Shown: positions 1-6,882 of the stretch, in pieces
Numbering within the stretch: the first letter of the stretch is position 1
Layout: every line of letters starts with the position of its first letter
NCBI GenBank assembly: GCA_017940955.1
Contig: JAGAXP010000158.1
Coordinates: 1 to 12,255, forward strand
Direction: 5' to 3'
DNA: 12,255 nt
Source: Oribacterium sp.
Lineage (GTDB): Bacteria > Bacillota_A > Clostridia > Lachnospirales > Lachnospiraceae
The notes under the pieces: model-generated
Seen by the model: the letters and a program-made list of their open reading frames with translations, nothing else
Told to the model about the DNA's origin: nothing
Database searches by the model: none
Program-made: the position numbers and the translations under genes

Positions 1-1
1 C

Positions 2-226
2 TCCCTCTCCTCTTTCTTTAACTACTATTACAAGCTGGATATGATAGATAGGAATCCAGTATCAAAAGTAACGCCACCCAGAATTAAGAAACAATATCAG
101 ATTACGCCGTCAGTAAAAGCAAACCGGGATATTATTGATTTTATATACAATGGAAAACTTGAAGGCAAACAGGGTGAGTTCCAGGGAATAACAAATCTTC
201 GTGATGCCTCTGTACATAAACCTTAA
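2..226 (+). pseudogene. Tyrosine recombinase (integrase) fragment, truncated at both visible ends
   Basis: The frame is open from the left window edge. It reads as the end of a SAM-like core-binding domain (SLSSFFNYYYKLDMIDRNPV, then a 'PPRIKK' linker), the pattern seen in XerC/XerD-type integrases where the 'NP...' turn leads into the catalytic domain. It then continues with a stretch ending 'TNLRDAS', which matches the usual 'NLRDxAIL' that precedes the 'GTGLRVSEL' Arg-I motif. Here the homology stops: the reading continues only 'VHKP' and then a stop at 224-226. None of the catalytic R-H-R-Y residues are present, so the gene cannot be active. The beginning lies outside the window. The break near position 208 marks an old deletion or recombination junction. 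Assignment to the family is from recognised motifs; the exact subfamily is not resolvable. Confidence 0.72.
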
Positions 227-300
227 AGTTTACGTTGATTATCGAAAGGTTTACACAGGGGGGTGTTGCATGTTAGTAGTTTTCTCATTTATTATTCAGA

Positions 301-383
301 ATTATTAGCCGAAATACAATATAGTGGAATACTATATGGTCATAACCACCAAATATGCGTATTTAACTTATTATACGGTACTT
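301..383 (+). repeat. Element A: ~85-bp repeated upstream element, copy 1
   Basis: Positions 301-383 are closely similar to 3573-3657 (by eye more than 80 percent identical, with a 2-base length difference near 359). Similarity extends more weakly about 20 bases upstream. The copy lies directly before the TlpA gene; the other lies directly before the prsW-like gene, so both end at the ribosome site of a plus-strand gene. Inside it are a -10-like TACAAT (315-320, identical in both copies), a perfect small palindrome ATAGT-ggaat-ACTAT at 321-335 (this copy only), and an imperfect inverted repeat TATATGGT-7-ACCAAATA at 333-355 that is retained in the other copy. A good -35 is not visible. It is best read as a duplicated promoter/operator or leader; a small mobile repeat is the alternative. 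Confidence 0.6.
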
Positions 384-387
384 TATT

Positions 388-394
388 GGGAGGA
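388..394 (+). promoter_or_regulatory. Ribosome binding site that sets the tlpA-like start
   Basis: GGGAGGA lies 4 bases before the ATG at 399. The frame is also open upstream to a GTG at 324, but that extension lies wholly inside the repeated element, which is non-coding before the second gene. The ATG at 399 is therefore the start. Confidence 0.8.
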
Positions 395-398
395 CAAT

Positions 399-1031
399 AT
401 GGATAGAGAACCCAAAAGCAGAACCCGGATATCGTATTTCTGGAGAAATCCGGTATTCTATACCTCAACAATATCAATGTTCATAATGGCTATTGTGCTA
501 GGTATAGTAGGATTTAACATTTCGTATGTGGTGGCCTGGGGTAACAGAGATAAAATACAAGAATTGAATGCTTCGACCGATGTGTTCGCGGCGATTGATG
601 CAGAAACCCTCAGTGGTGGAAGCTTCACGAAAGATGACATGGAAAAGTCAAAAATCACAGCATTTAACGTATGGGAGACAACCTGCCCGTCGTGCCTTGG
701 TGAAATGAGCACGTTGGAAGAACTGTCAAAAAGCTATCCTTCATCTGAGTTTCAACTGGTAGGGATATGCGCAGACGTATACGACACCAAAGGGAACCTC
801 ATTCCTAAGCAGGTTGATAAGGCAATGGCAATCATGGATAATGCAGGAATTACCTTTACTAATCTGATTCCGCAAAAGGATATGCATGCCTTCATCCGTG
901 CATCTGTGGTAGGATATCCCACAACGTTTTTTGTTGACAGTGAAAGGCAAATAGTCCGGAGCACGGCCGGAGCAAAAGAGCTGGATGCCTGGAAGAGTAT
1001 GGTTGAATCGGTGATAGAGGAACAGAAATAA
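399..1031 (+). CDS. Membrane-anchored TlpA/ResA-like thiol-disulfide oxidoreductase
   Basis: A 210-residue thioredoxin-fold protein. Residues 1-18 are basic and cytoplasmic, 19-47 form one membrane anchor, and the rest should lie outside the cell. The redox motif is WETTCPSC with cysteines 96 and 99, and the cis-proline loop is GYPTTFFVD with proline 174, both standard for TlpA/ResA. It should therefore reduce or oxidise disulfides in exported proteins. The start at 399 is chosen from the GGGAGGA site; the longer frame from 324 would translate the upstream repeat. Its stop codon overlaps the next start (TAATG), so it is translationally coupled to the CXXC protein and the polyferredoxin behind it. 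The likely role is the extracytoplasmic thiol partner of that membrane electron-transfer unit; the actual substrate is unknown. No frameshift or missing key residue is seen. Confidence 0.88.
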   Translation: MDREPKSRTRISYFWRNPVFYTSTISMFIMAIVLGIVGFNISYVVAWGNRDKIQELNASTDVFAAIDAETLSGGSFTKDDMEKSKITAFNVWETTCPSCLGEMSTLEELSKSYPSSEFQLVGICADVYDTKGNLIPKQVDKAMAIMDNAGITFTNLIPQKDMHAFIRASVVGYPTTFFVDSERQIVRSTAGAKELDAWKSMVESVIEEQK

Positions 1032-1183
1032 TGAATGCTAAAGAAAAAAAGACAAACTTAATCGGATGTATGGTATTTGTTGCAGGAGTGGTAATGATGG
1101 TTGCCGGAATCTGGAGAGGTGAATTGTCTGTTGTCCTCACGAAAGCTGCCAACATCTGTATGCAATGCATAGGAATCGGATAA
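1031..1183 (+). CDS. CD1871A-family CXXC motif-containing small membrane protein
   Basis: A 50-residue protein with a short basic start, one hydrophobic segment (about residues 11-28), then 'RGELSVVL' and a C-terminal 'NICMQCIGIG' tail with cysteines 43 and 46. This arrangement (single membrane span, RGE-x-VL-x-KA-x-NIC-x-x-CIGIG end) is the signature I know as the CD1871A family of Clostridia, which is usually found between a TlpA-like protein and a 4Fe-4S binding membrane protein, exactly as here. The start ATG at 1031 shares a base with the stop of the preceding gene, and three bases separate its stop from the next ATG. The biochemical role is not established; the CXXC pair next to a membrane suggests that it relays electrons or a disulfide between its two neighbours, which is inference. 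It is short enough to be missed by gene finders. Confidence 0.85.
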   Translation: MNAKEKKTNLIGCMVFVAGVVMMVAGIWRGELSVVLTKAANICMQCIGIG

Positions 1184-1186
1184 TAA

Positions 1187-2653
1187 ATGGTAAAAAATAT
1201 GAATAAGTCTAAAAAGCAATCTTTGATACGTACATGGTTTCAGGCTGCCTGGTTTGTTTTCACCAACAGCTATCTGAGAGGATTTACAAAGGGCAAGATC
1301 TTTGCCGGCAATACCAAAGTAGTATGTTTTCCCGGGCTGAACTGCTATTCATGTCCCGGAGCACTTGCTGCCTGCCCAATGGGGGCGCTTCAGGCTGTGA
1401 TGGGTGATGTAACATATCGGATCTCGCTGTATGTTTTCGGTTTTCTGTCCGTGATGGGCGTGCTGTTTGGCAGATTGATCTGTGGATGGATGTGCCCTTT
1501 CGGGCTGGTTCAGGATCTGTTCAATAGAATACCTTTTCCTATAAAATTCAAGAATCTTCCGGGACACAAGTACCTGAAATATCTTCGTTATCTGATTCTG
1601 GTGGTTTTTCCGCTCCTTCTTGTATCAATCGTGACTGACGTGACCGGAGCCGGTGAGCCGTGGTTTTGTGAATGGATATGCCCGAGCGGTATGCTATTCG
1701 GAGGCATCCCCCTTGTATCTGTTAATGCAGGACTGCGCGAAGCTATTGGTGGAAGATTTTTCTGGAAACTTTTTGTTCTTATAGTAATACTTCTGATGTC
1801 GATTGTCGTTTATAGACCTTTCTGTAAATATCTCTGTCCTTTAGGTGCGATATACGGGCTGTTTAACCCGATTTCAAGTTACAGACTGGTTATTGATAAA
1901 GAGAAGTGTATATCCTGTGGTCAGTGCCATCGTGTATGCGGTATGGATATCATGACCTATGAACATCCAAACAGTCCGGAATGTATCCGCTGTGGCAGTT
2001 GTATCTCGGCCTGCCCGAAAGGTGCGATATCTTCCACATGGAGACAAACACAAGATAAGATAAAAAGTCGTTGCTTTGTTGATGATGACGAAGTAAACAC
2101 TAAATCAGTAAATATATCTCCGGGAATAAGGAATAAAGTCATATTCTTTGGTATCGCTACAATCCTTCTTGGTTTGTTCTCGGTGTTTGTTACTTTTTTC
2201 TACGGATTATTTGTCTCATTAGACGGAAGAATGACTATAGATGAATATGCCGATATATATCCGATGTATCTGGCTTTTGATACAGTGCTTGCTATATCGG
2301 CTGCCATGTTGCTGCTCATCGGCATCTATACGTTAAAAAACCGGAATAATCCAAAAGCTCTCATGTCCGTAAAAGAAAAGACTTCTTTTGTGTTTGTATT
2401 GAATGTCATAGCCTTTGTGCTCGGAATCATAGGAGCTGTGATAGATATAAAAAATCTGGGTATGATATTTATACCGATACGATTCGGCGTTGGGTTTATC
2501 GTGGGTACACTTATAGCTTTACTTATGGGAAGTTTATTGAAAAAGATGCTCCAGACCGGAAAGGAACATAATGTCCGGTGGATAATTCTTTCAGTGCTGT
2601 ATGTTTTGAACGTGCTTTATCTGCCACTGTTGGAAATACATTACAGGCTATAA
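1187..2653 (+). CDS. NapH-like membrane polyferredoxin (4Fe-4S binding) with long C-terminal membrane extension
   Basis: A 488-residue membrane iron-sulfur protein. An N-terminal cysteine group (C53, C56, C63) precedes repeated membrane-edge motifs CGWMCPFG (C99, C103), CEWICPSG (C161, C165) and CKYLCPLG (C213, C217), as in NapH/YccM-type proteins. Two ferredoxin motifs follow: C241-C244-C247-C251, where the fourth cysteine is followed by glycine rather than proline, and the canonical C266-C269-C272-C276-P. After residue ~315 there is a further ~170-residue part with four to five membrane segments that I do not recognise. The protein probably passes electrons across or along the membrane, and its operon partners suggest that the acceptor is the thioredoxin-like protein outside. 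The start at 1187 lies three bases after the previous stop; an in-frame ATG at 1199 is possible. The donor and acceptor cannot be read from sequence. Confidence 0.85.
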   Translation: MVKNMNKSKKQSLIRTWFQAAWFVFTNSYLRGFTKGKIFAGNTKVVCFPGLNCYSCPGALAACPMGALQAVMGDVTYRISLYVFGFLSVMGVLFGRLICGWMCPFGLVQDLFNRIPFPIKFKNLPGHKYLKYLRYLILVVFPLLLVSIVTDVTGAGEPWFCEWICPSGMLFGGIPLVSVNAGLREAIGGRFFWKLFVLIVILLMSIVVYRPFCKYLCPLGAIYGLFNPISSYRLVIDKEKCISCGQCHRVCGMDIMTYEHPNSPECIRCGSCISACPKGAISSTWRQTQDKIKSRCFVDDDEVNTKSVNISPGIRNKVIFFGIATILLGLFSVFVTFFYGLFVSLDGRMTIDEYADIYPMYLAFDTVLAISAAMLLLIGIYTLKNRNNPKALMSVKEKTSFVFVLNVIAFVLGIIGAVIDIKNLGMIFIPIRFGVGFIVGTLIALLMGSLLKKMLQTGKEHNVRWIILSVLYVLNVLYLPLLEIHYRL

Positions 2654-2669
2654 AATCTGATGGATGCCC

Positions 2670-2700
2670 ATGTATCCGATCATACATTAATCTACTTTTT
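2670..2700 (+). terminator. Weak hairpin with T-run between convergent genes
   Basis: ATGTAT (2670-2675) pairs with ATACAT (2682-2687) around a six-base loop, and a T-rich stretch ends in six Ts by 2701. It sits 16 bases after the polyferredoxin stop, so it may end that operon. The stem is short and AT-rich, so this is tentative. Confidence 0.35.
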
Positions 2701-3465
2701 TATCAGTAGTTCCTTTCCTTCAAAAGCAAAGGCAAGCTTTATTATCTTGTCTTTGTCGAGTCCTGCTTCCAGAAGCTCGGTTTCATATTTTTTGTCTTCG
2801 ATTTGTTTCAATGCCACATCGCAAAGCTCATCAAGGGTCTTGCCCTTTTCACTTCTGCGTTTTGACTTAAACTCGATGATCACAGCATTATCCTTTTTAT
2901 CCTTCGGTCGAAGCATGACATCATAACGACCAAGGCCACTTTCACGGTTTGACTTTATCTCGTATCGGCCACGCAGCTCAACAAGAAGTCCGATTACAAG
3001 ACCGTGATAGAAGTTTTCCGGAGCCGCTTTCCCACTTCCATCAAAGGTACTTATCATACTTTCGCAGATTTCTAATAATGTATCCGTCATGTCATCTATG
3101 TTGCCTTCCAGAAGTGCTTTTACGAAATAACTGTAATTTCCCCCAGCATTTTCAAACCACCTTTTCACAAGTATGCTGAAAGTGACCATAACCTCATAAT
3201 TAGTGAGTTTTAATTCATATTCTGCCACCCCATTGATGTCTTGAACAGAAATAGCTTTGAGATAACCGCTTGCATACAGAAGACTCCAGACTGCTTTTTT
3301 ATTTCCGTCCATTTCGCCGAAAACAAGCTGCTCATCTATCTCTGATTTTACACTGCCACCCTTCAAAAGCTCTTCAAAAGCCTTCTTTATCTCAATGCTC
3401 CCTTCTCTCACAAGCTTTGACACCAGTGAATTAGAGCTTGTATTAGCCCAATACGGCTCATATTT
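2692..3465 (-). pseudogene. 5'-truncated AAA-ATPase-like / PD-(D/E)XK nuclease family protein
   Basis: The readable frame starts after a TGA at 3466-3468. It begins mid-protein with 'YEPYWANTSSNSLVSKLVRE', the conserved sequence at the end of the AAA-like ATPase region in the widespread AAA-ATPase-like/PD-(D/E)XK family (the domains I know as PF09820 and PF08011). The remaining ~258 residues contain the whole nuclease-like part. Counting from the GTG at 3421-3423, these include 'ESGLGRYDVML' with D168 and 'VIIEFKS' with E184 and K186, the D...ExK core, then a 'VALKQIEDKKY' helix. Family members usually run to over 500 residues, so the ATPase half is lost. The GTG would give a 243-residue product, but it lies inside a conserved motif and has no ribosome site, so I call a remnant. 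It converges on the polyferredoxin operon. The family's function is unknown and its genes often occur in many copies. Confidence 0.8.
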
Positions 3466-3504
3466 TCATTTTTTAATCATAGGTGCCAGTCACTGTGAAC
3501 ACTG

Positions 3505-3548
3505 TTGCCAACATACAGGCAAAGGAAACGCTTTAATCAGCGTTTCCC
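3505..3548. repeat. Two adjacent inverted repeats at the truncation junction
   Basis: TTGCC (3505-3509) pairs with GGCAA (3518-3522). Directly after it, GGAAACGC (3524-3531) pairs perfectly with GCGTTTCC (3541-3548 region, 3540-3547 counting the first G at 3540) around the loop TTTAATCA, followed by a weak 'ctaatttt' tail. It lies between the broken end of the nuclease remnant and element B. It could be a weak plus-strand terminator or the end of a lost mobile element. Confidence 0.4.
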
Positions 3549-3572
3549 TAATTTTCCCATTAACTATTCCGC

Positions 3573-3657
3573 ATTATTAGCCGAAATACAATATTATGGA
3601 ATACTACATGGTCACAACTACCAAATATGCCGTTTTTTAATTTATTACACGGTACTT
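3573..3657 (+). repeat. Element B: ~85-bp repeated upstream element, copy 2
   Basis: This is the second copy of the element found at 301-383. Conserved blocks are ATTATTAGCCGAAATACAAT, then GGAATACTA, ATGGTCA, ACCAAATATGC and CACGGTACTT, with TACAAT again placed as a possible -10 box. The inverted repeat TACATGGT-7-ACCAAATA is at 3605-3627. A short frame starting ATG at 3597 reads MEYYMVTTTKYAVF and then stops, and the same frame in copy 1 opens with GTG and runs into the TlpA gene. Three of the five differences in the shared 12 codons are synonymous, so a leader peptide cannot be ruled out. It ends 12 bases before the ribosome site of the prsW-like gene. Confidence 0.6.
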
Positions 3658-3669
3658 ACTTTCTGAACC

Positions 3670-3675
3670 AGGAGG
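3670..3675 (+). promoter_or_regulatory. Ribosome binding site of the prsW-like gene
   Basis: AGGAGG lies nine bases before the ATG at 3685 and confirms that start. Confidence 0.75.
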
Positions 3676-3684
3676 AATACATTA

Positions 3685-4470
3685 ATGGGTATTATAAGTG
3701 CTATTTTATCATTACCTATAACGGTAATTCTTATATTGTGGATACTTAAAATGAAAAAGGATGATCCATTTCCAAAGGGAACCGTCCTGCGTACTCTTCT
3801 ATTCGGAATGTTGAGCACGATTGTTGTCTCGATTCTTACTGTTGGGGCCGGAATCATTAATTTGATAAAACTTATAGGGCTTGATGGAATCAATAAGCTT
3901 ATGACAGCTGCTACATCAGGAAATGAGGCTGCGGTCAAAGATATCATAGACAAGCTGAATTCAGGAATTGATAACTCCTTTGGCATTATGTTTATAAGGA
4001 CTTTTCTGGTAGTAGGACTTGTAGAAGAAATATTCAAGTTTCTGGTTATGAAATCATCCGTGAAAAGAATAAAAAATAGAATGTGTTGGCTGGATGTCGT
4101 TTTTTGTGGAGCTCTTGCAGGTCTCGGTTTTGAACTATATGAGGACATAATGTACTCGGGTAACGGGTTAGGCGTTGTCTTATTACGGTTATTAACACCA
4201 TTTCATTTTGTTTTTGGGGTACTTATGGGTTACCTGTATGGAAAAGCAATGTTTACAAAGAACAAAGTATGGATATTACTTTCTGTTTTGGCACCGGCAT
4301 TGATTCATGCTCTTTTCGACACATCGGTGCAGATGCTGCATTATAATGAGGACATATTCTATATAACATTTGCGGTCACAATACTTCTGATAGCAGCTTT
4401 TGTATTTGAAGTAATCATGATAAGAAAATGGTATAAGACAAAGGAACTTGATATAGATCTTCTGTCATAA
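3685..4470 (+). CDS. PrsW-family intramembrane protease-like protein
   Basis: A 261-residue protein with about seven to eight membrane segments. The family signatures are visible: VEEIFKFL (E114, E115, K118), GFELYED (E150, E153), the histidine of PFHFVFG (H174), and IHALFD (H208, D212). These correspond to the EExxK, FxxxE, H and HxxxD blocks of PrsW, a membrane metalloprotease-like family related to CAAX/Abi proteases. The founding member in Bacillus subtilis makes the first cut in the anti-sigma factor RsiW. PrsW usually has asparagine after the second-block glutamate; here the block reads ELYED. No anti-sigma or sigma gene is next to it, so the substrate is unknown. The insert at residues ~65-100 between the second and third spans is hydrophilic and probably forms a loop. 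The gene stands alone, starts right after element B and ends before a strong terminator. Confidence 0.82.
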   Translation: MGIISAILSLPITVILILWILKMKKDDPFPKGTVLRTLLFGMLSTIVVSILTVGAGIINLIKLIGLDGINKLMTAATSGNEAAVKDIIDKLNSGIDNSFGIMFIRTFLVVGLVEEIFKFLVMKSSVKRIKNRMCWLDVVFCGALAGLGFELYEDIMYSGNGLGVVLLRLLTPFHFVFGVLMGYLYGKAMFTKNKVWILLSVLAPALIHALFDTSVQMLHYNEDIFYITFAVTILLIAAFVFEVIMIRKWYKTKELDIDLLS

Positions 4471-4509
4471 TAATAAATGAACATGAAACGGTTTGAAATA
4501 CAATAAAGA

Positions 4510-4556
4510 GGTTCCAAAAGATGCCCTCGGAGGGGTGGTCTGTTGGAACCTTTTTT
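4510..4556 (+). terminator. Rho-independent terminator of the prsW-like gene
   Basis: GGTTCCAA (4510-4517) pairs with TTGGAACC (4543-4550) and six Ts follow at once (4551-4556). The 25-base interior carries a second small stem, CCCT (4524-4527) with AGGG (4531-4534). It lies 40 bases after the prsW-like stop and reads on the plus strand only; the opposite strand has no T-run. Confidence 0.88.
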
Positions 4557-4661
4557 GCATGGCTTATATTTTTTCTTAATTTGAGCTTTAAACCATGCAT
4601 ATTTCTGTCCTAAAACACTCACCTCATGATTTGCATGGTCTACATACTTTCCCCATTCCAT
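4542..4661 (-). other. Doubtful small ORF remnant downstream of the GH3 gene
   Basis: A minus-strand frame from ATG at 4661 starts 21 bases after the GH3 stop and reads about 35 protein-like residues ('WGKYVDHANHEVSVLG', then 'YAWFKAQIKKKYKP') before it enters the plus-strand terminator hairpin without a stop. No ribosome site is seen before the ATG. Composition up to about 4560 looks coding; beyond it the frame is only a shadow of the terminator and prsW gene. It may be the start of a lost gene whose 3' part was replaced when the prsW segment arrived. I recognise no family. Confidence 0.25.
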
Positions 4662-4682
4662 TTTTCATTTCAAACTTAAATT

Positions 4683-6710
4683 CTATTCTGTTAATAATCC
4701 ACTGCCTCTTTCATACAGATAATTTGAGCCAAAACCATATGTGCCATCTTCCAACTCAGTAAGTTCAGGTACATTTACCGGAAGTTTACCCTTTGGTTTA
4801 TTGTAACCGAAAATAGTTTCGATAGCGGCGATGATGTTTGCATTAATGGCACCTTTACTAACTCCGTCAGAAGTTTTATCTGTAGGATCTATATTTAGTC
4901 CCGAACCCATATACGAAAGAACTATACCATCGGCATCACTATAGACCGCTGCATCATAAGGAAGATTTTCACTCAGAAGGATAAATTTACCTCCATTATC
5001 ATGAACGTCCTTCAGTGCAGAATGAAGCGCTATGTATTGTGGATTCTCCTTGTCATAAAAAGCGCTGCCTGATGCATATGAAAATGCAATAACTATATCA
5101 GCACTTGATATTTTATTTTTCATATCATCTGTATAATTAAGTTTTACATCTGCAGAAGAATCATAATAATACTCAACACTTATATTACTATCTTCAGAAA
5201 TAAGACCTTCTTTCTTCATTTCATCAATAGCATAATTAATTGTGCATGAATCGTTCTTTTGTCTTCCAAGGAAAACAATATCCTTTTTATCTTGTGCTAA
5301 AGGAATAAGATCTTCATCATTCTTCAACAAAGTTATTGCTTTTCTGGCAATTTCCATCTCATCCTCATGATGTGCTTTAGAGCCTACCTCTTCAATATGA
5401 TTTTCAGAATTGGTTTTGCCTTCACTCTCATCTATGCTTCCGCCGTCAATATCAAAAATATGATATTTATTTTTCATTACCAATATACGTCTTACACTCT
5501 CATCAATTCTCTTTGAGCTGATTTCTCCAGACTTAACCAATTCAGATATTCCATTTATATAGTCATCATAATAGGCAGCAGCATCTTCATTATTAAGGTC
5601 TGTCGGTATCAAAAGAATGTCTACACCGGCATTAATGACTTCTCTGGCTACATTGATACCGTATTCCACAGTACCTTCCTCGCCTTTTACAAGTCCCGCA
5701 GTTCTTATTGCTTTCATTTCCAATGCATCTGTAACAACTACTCCATTAAAGCCCAGATCGTCACGCAAAATGTCAGTGATCATCTTCCTGGACATAGTGG
5801 CCGGATAATATCCTTTTGTAACTCCATCGCCAAATGTTACTTCATCATCAATCAATGGATAGGTAATATGTGCAGTCATTATCATATCCGCACCATTATT
5901 TATTGCTTCTTTAAAAGGAACCAATTCAACTTCTTTTATTTCGTCATATGTCTTTTCAACTGAAGGAGTCCCTATATGACTGTCAGTCTCAGTATCACCA
6001 TGCCCGGGATAATGTTTATATGTCGCAATTATATTTTTTTCCTTCAATCCATCTGCAAATGACTTACCGAGTTTTGCAACTACCTCCGGATCATCTGAAA
6101 ATGATCTTGTTCCAATGACAGGATTAGAAGGATTATTGTTTACATCGATATCCGGTGCATAATCTGTATTAAAACCTAGCGCTGCTAATTCTTCTCCTAT
6201 TATCTCTCCTGTTTTTAAGGCATTGCCTTCGGCATCCGTTGTTGCGCCTATTGCCATATTTCCTGTCATTCTGGTTCCGGATGTGAGTCTTACGACAATC
6301 CCACCCTCTTCATCCAAAGGCATAATATAAGGGATATGAACCGAAACGTTGTCTGACTGTTTATTATTATCCTGAAGATCCTTCACAAGATTATATACCT
6401 GTTCATTATCTATGATATTAGAACCAAAAAGAATGACACCACAATACTGATGCTTTTGCAAAGCGTCTCTTAGTTCCGAATTGTCATCTATATCTGTGAC
6501 GTTTTTACCATCCCAGGTTCTTATGGCCGGTATAATCATCTGAGAAATTTTTTCATCCATTGTCATGTTTGAAATAATTCCATCCATTTCAGAACCTTCT
6601 TTTTTTGAATCTTCTTTTTTTGAACATCCACTTAAACATAGAGCACTTATCAAACTGCCCATTATGATTATTCGTGATAATATCTTACGATTAATATGAT
6701 TCTTTTTCAT
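4683..6710 (-). CDS. Glycoside hydrolase family 3 lipoprotein, beta-N-acetylhexosaminidase (NagZ-like)
   Basis: A 675-residue secreted lipoprotein; numbers here count the two extra residues of the frame from 6716. A basic start, a hydrophobic stretch and the lipobox LSGC (Cys31) form a lipoprotein signal. Residues ~45-415 are the GH3 barrel: PLDEEGG (134-139), then KHYPGHGDT followed by the TDSH dyad (D245, H247), which is typical of NagZ-type enzymes that use an Asp-His pair as acid/base, and VVTDALEMKAI with nucleophile D330. After an acidic, low-complexity linker (~424-452) comes a second alpha/beta domain (~455-640), as in Bacillus NagZ (YbbD). It should remove terminal GlcNAc from peptidoglycan fragments or other glycans at the cell surface. 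The GGAGGA at 6717-6722 abuts the ATG at 6716 but is correctly spaced from the ATG at 6710, so the latter is the start. Confidence 0.88.
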   Translation of the reverse strand: MKKNHINRKILSRIIIMGSLISALCLSGCSKKEDSKKEGSEMDGIISNMTMDEKISQMIIPAIRTWDGKNVTDIDDNSELRDALQKHQYCGVILFGSNIIDNEQVYNLVKDLQDNNKQSDNVSVHIPYIMPLDEEGGIVVRLTSGTRMTGNMAIGATTDAEGNALKTGEIIGEELAALGFNTDYAPDIDVNNNPSNPVIGTRSFSDDPEVVAKLGKSFADGLKEKNIIATYKHYPGHGDTETDSHIGTPSVEKTYDEIKEVELVPFKEAINNGADMIMTAHITYPLIDDEVTFGDGVTKGYYPATMSRKMITDILRDDLGFNGVVVTDALEMKAIRTAGLVKGEEGTVEYGINVAREVINAGVDILLIPTDLNNEDAAAYYDDYINGISELVKSGEISSKRIDESVRRILVMKNKYHIFDIDGGSIDESEGKTNSENHIEEVGSKAHHEDEMEIARKAITLLKNDEDLIPLAQDKKDIVFLGRQKNDSCTINYAIDEMKKEGLISEDSNISVEYYYDSSADVKLNYTDDMKNKISSADIVIAFSYASGSAFYDKENPQYIALHSALKDVHDNGGKFILLSENLPYDAAVYSDADGIVLSYMGSGLNIDPTDKTSDGVSKGAINANIIAAIETIFGYNKPKGKLPVNVPELTELEDGTYGFGSNYLYERGSGLLTE

Positions 6711-6882
6711 TCCCATTCCTCCACCAACGTTTTTTTGTCTTAGAACTACTATATAATCTGAAGAACGTAGCGTGCCTATTTCGCATTTACTGCATTTTCT
6801 TATCTAAATGACATTGGGTTGCCTTGGGGTGCTTTTTCTGTCATCATGCTCCCTCTGTTATCTCTTTAGCGAGTTTCAATCC

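Noticed and set aside
324..398. N-terminal extension of the TlpA-like protein
   Set aside because: The 25 extra residues come from the repeated upstream element, start with GTG without a ribosome site, and a good site precedes the ATG at 399.
892..1170. Minus-strand open frames within the TlpA gene and neighbours
   Set aside because: They are antisense to well-supported coding sequence and show no protein-like motif.
2660..2926. Plus-strand frame of 88 residues over the nuclease remnant
   Set aside because: It is Ser/Leu-rich antisense shadow of the nuclease-domain coding sequence.
3645..4148. 167-residue minus-strand frame over the prsW-like gene
   Set aside because: Antisense shadow of a gene with clear PrsW motifs.
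4510..4556. Riboswitch or T-box-like leader
   Set aside because: The nested stem and T-run lie after a gene and before a convergent one, so a plain terminator explains them.
6711..6716. ATG at 6716 as start of the GH3 gene
   Set aside because: The GGAGGA touches this codon with no spacing; the ATG six bases on is correctly spaced.
6740..6770. Promoter for the GH3 gene (TATATAGT on the minus strand)
   Set aside because: A -10-like run is present but no acceptable -35 at 16-18 bases was found, so it is not listed as a feature.
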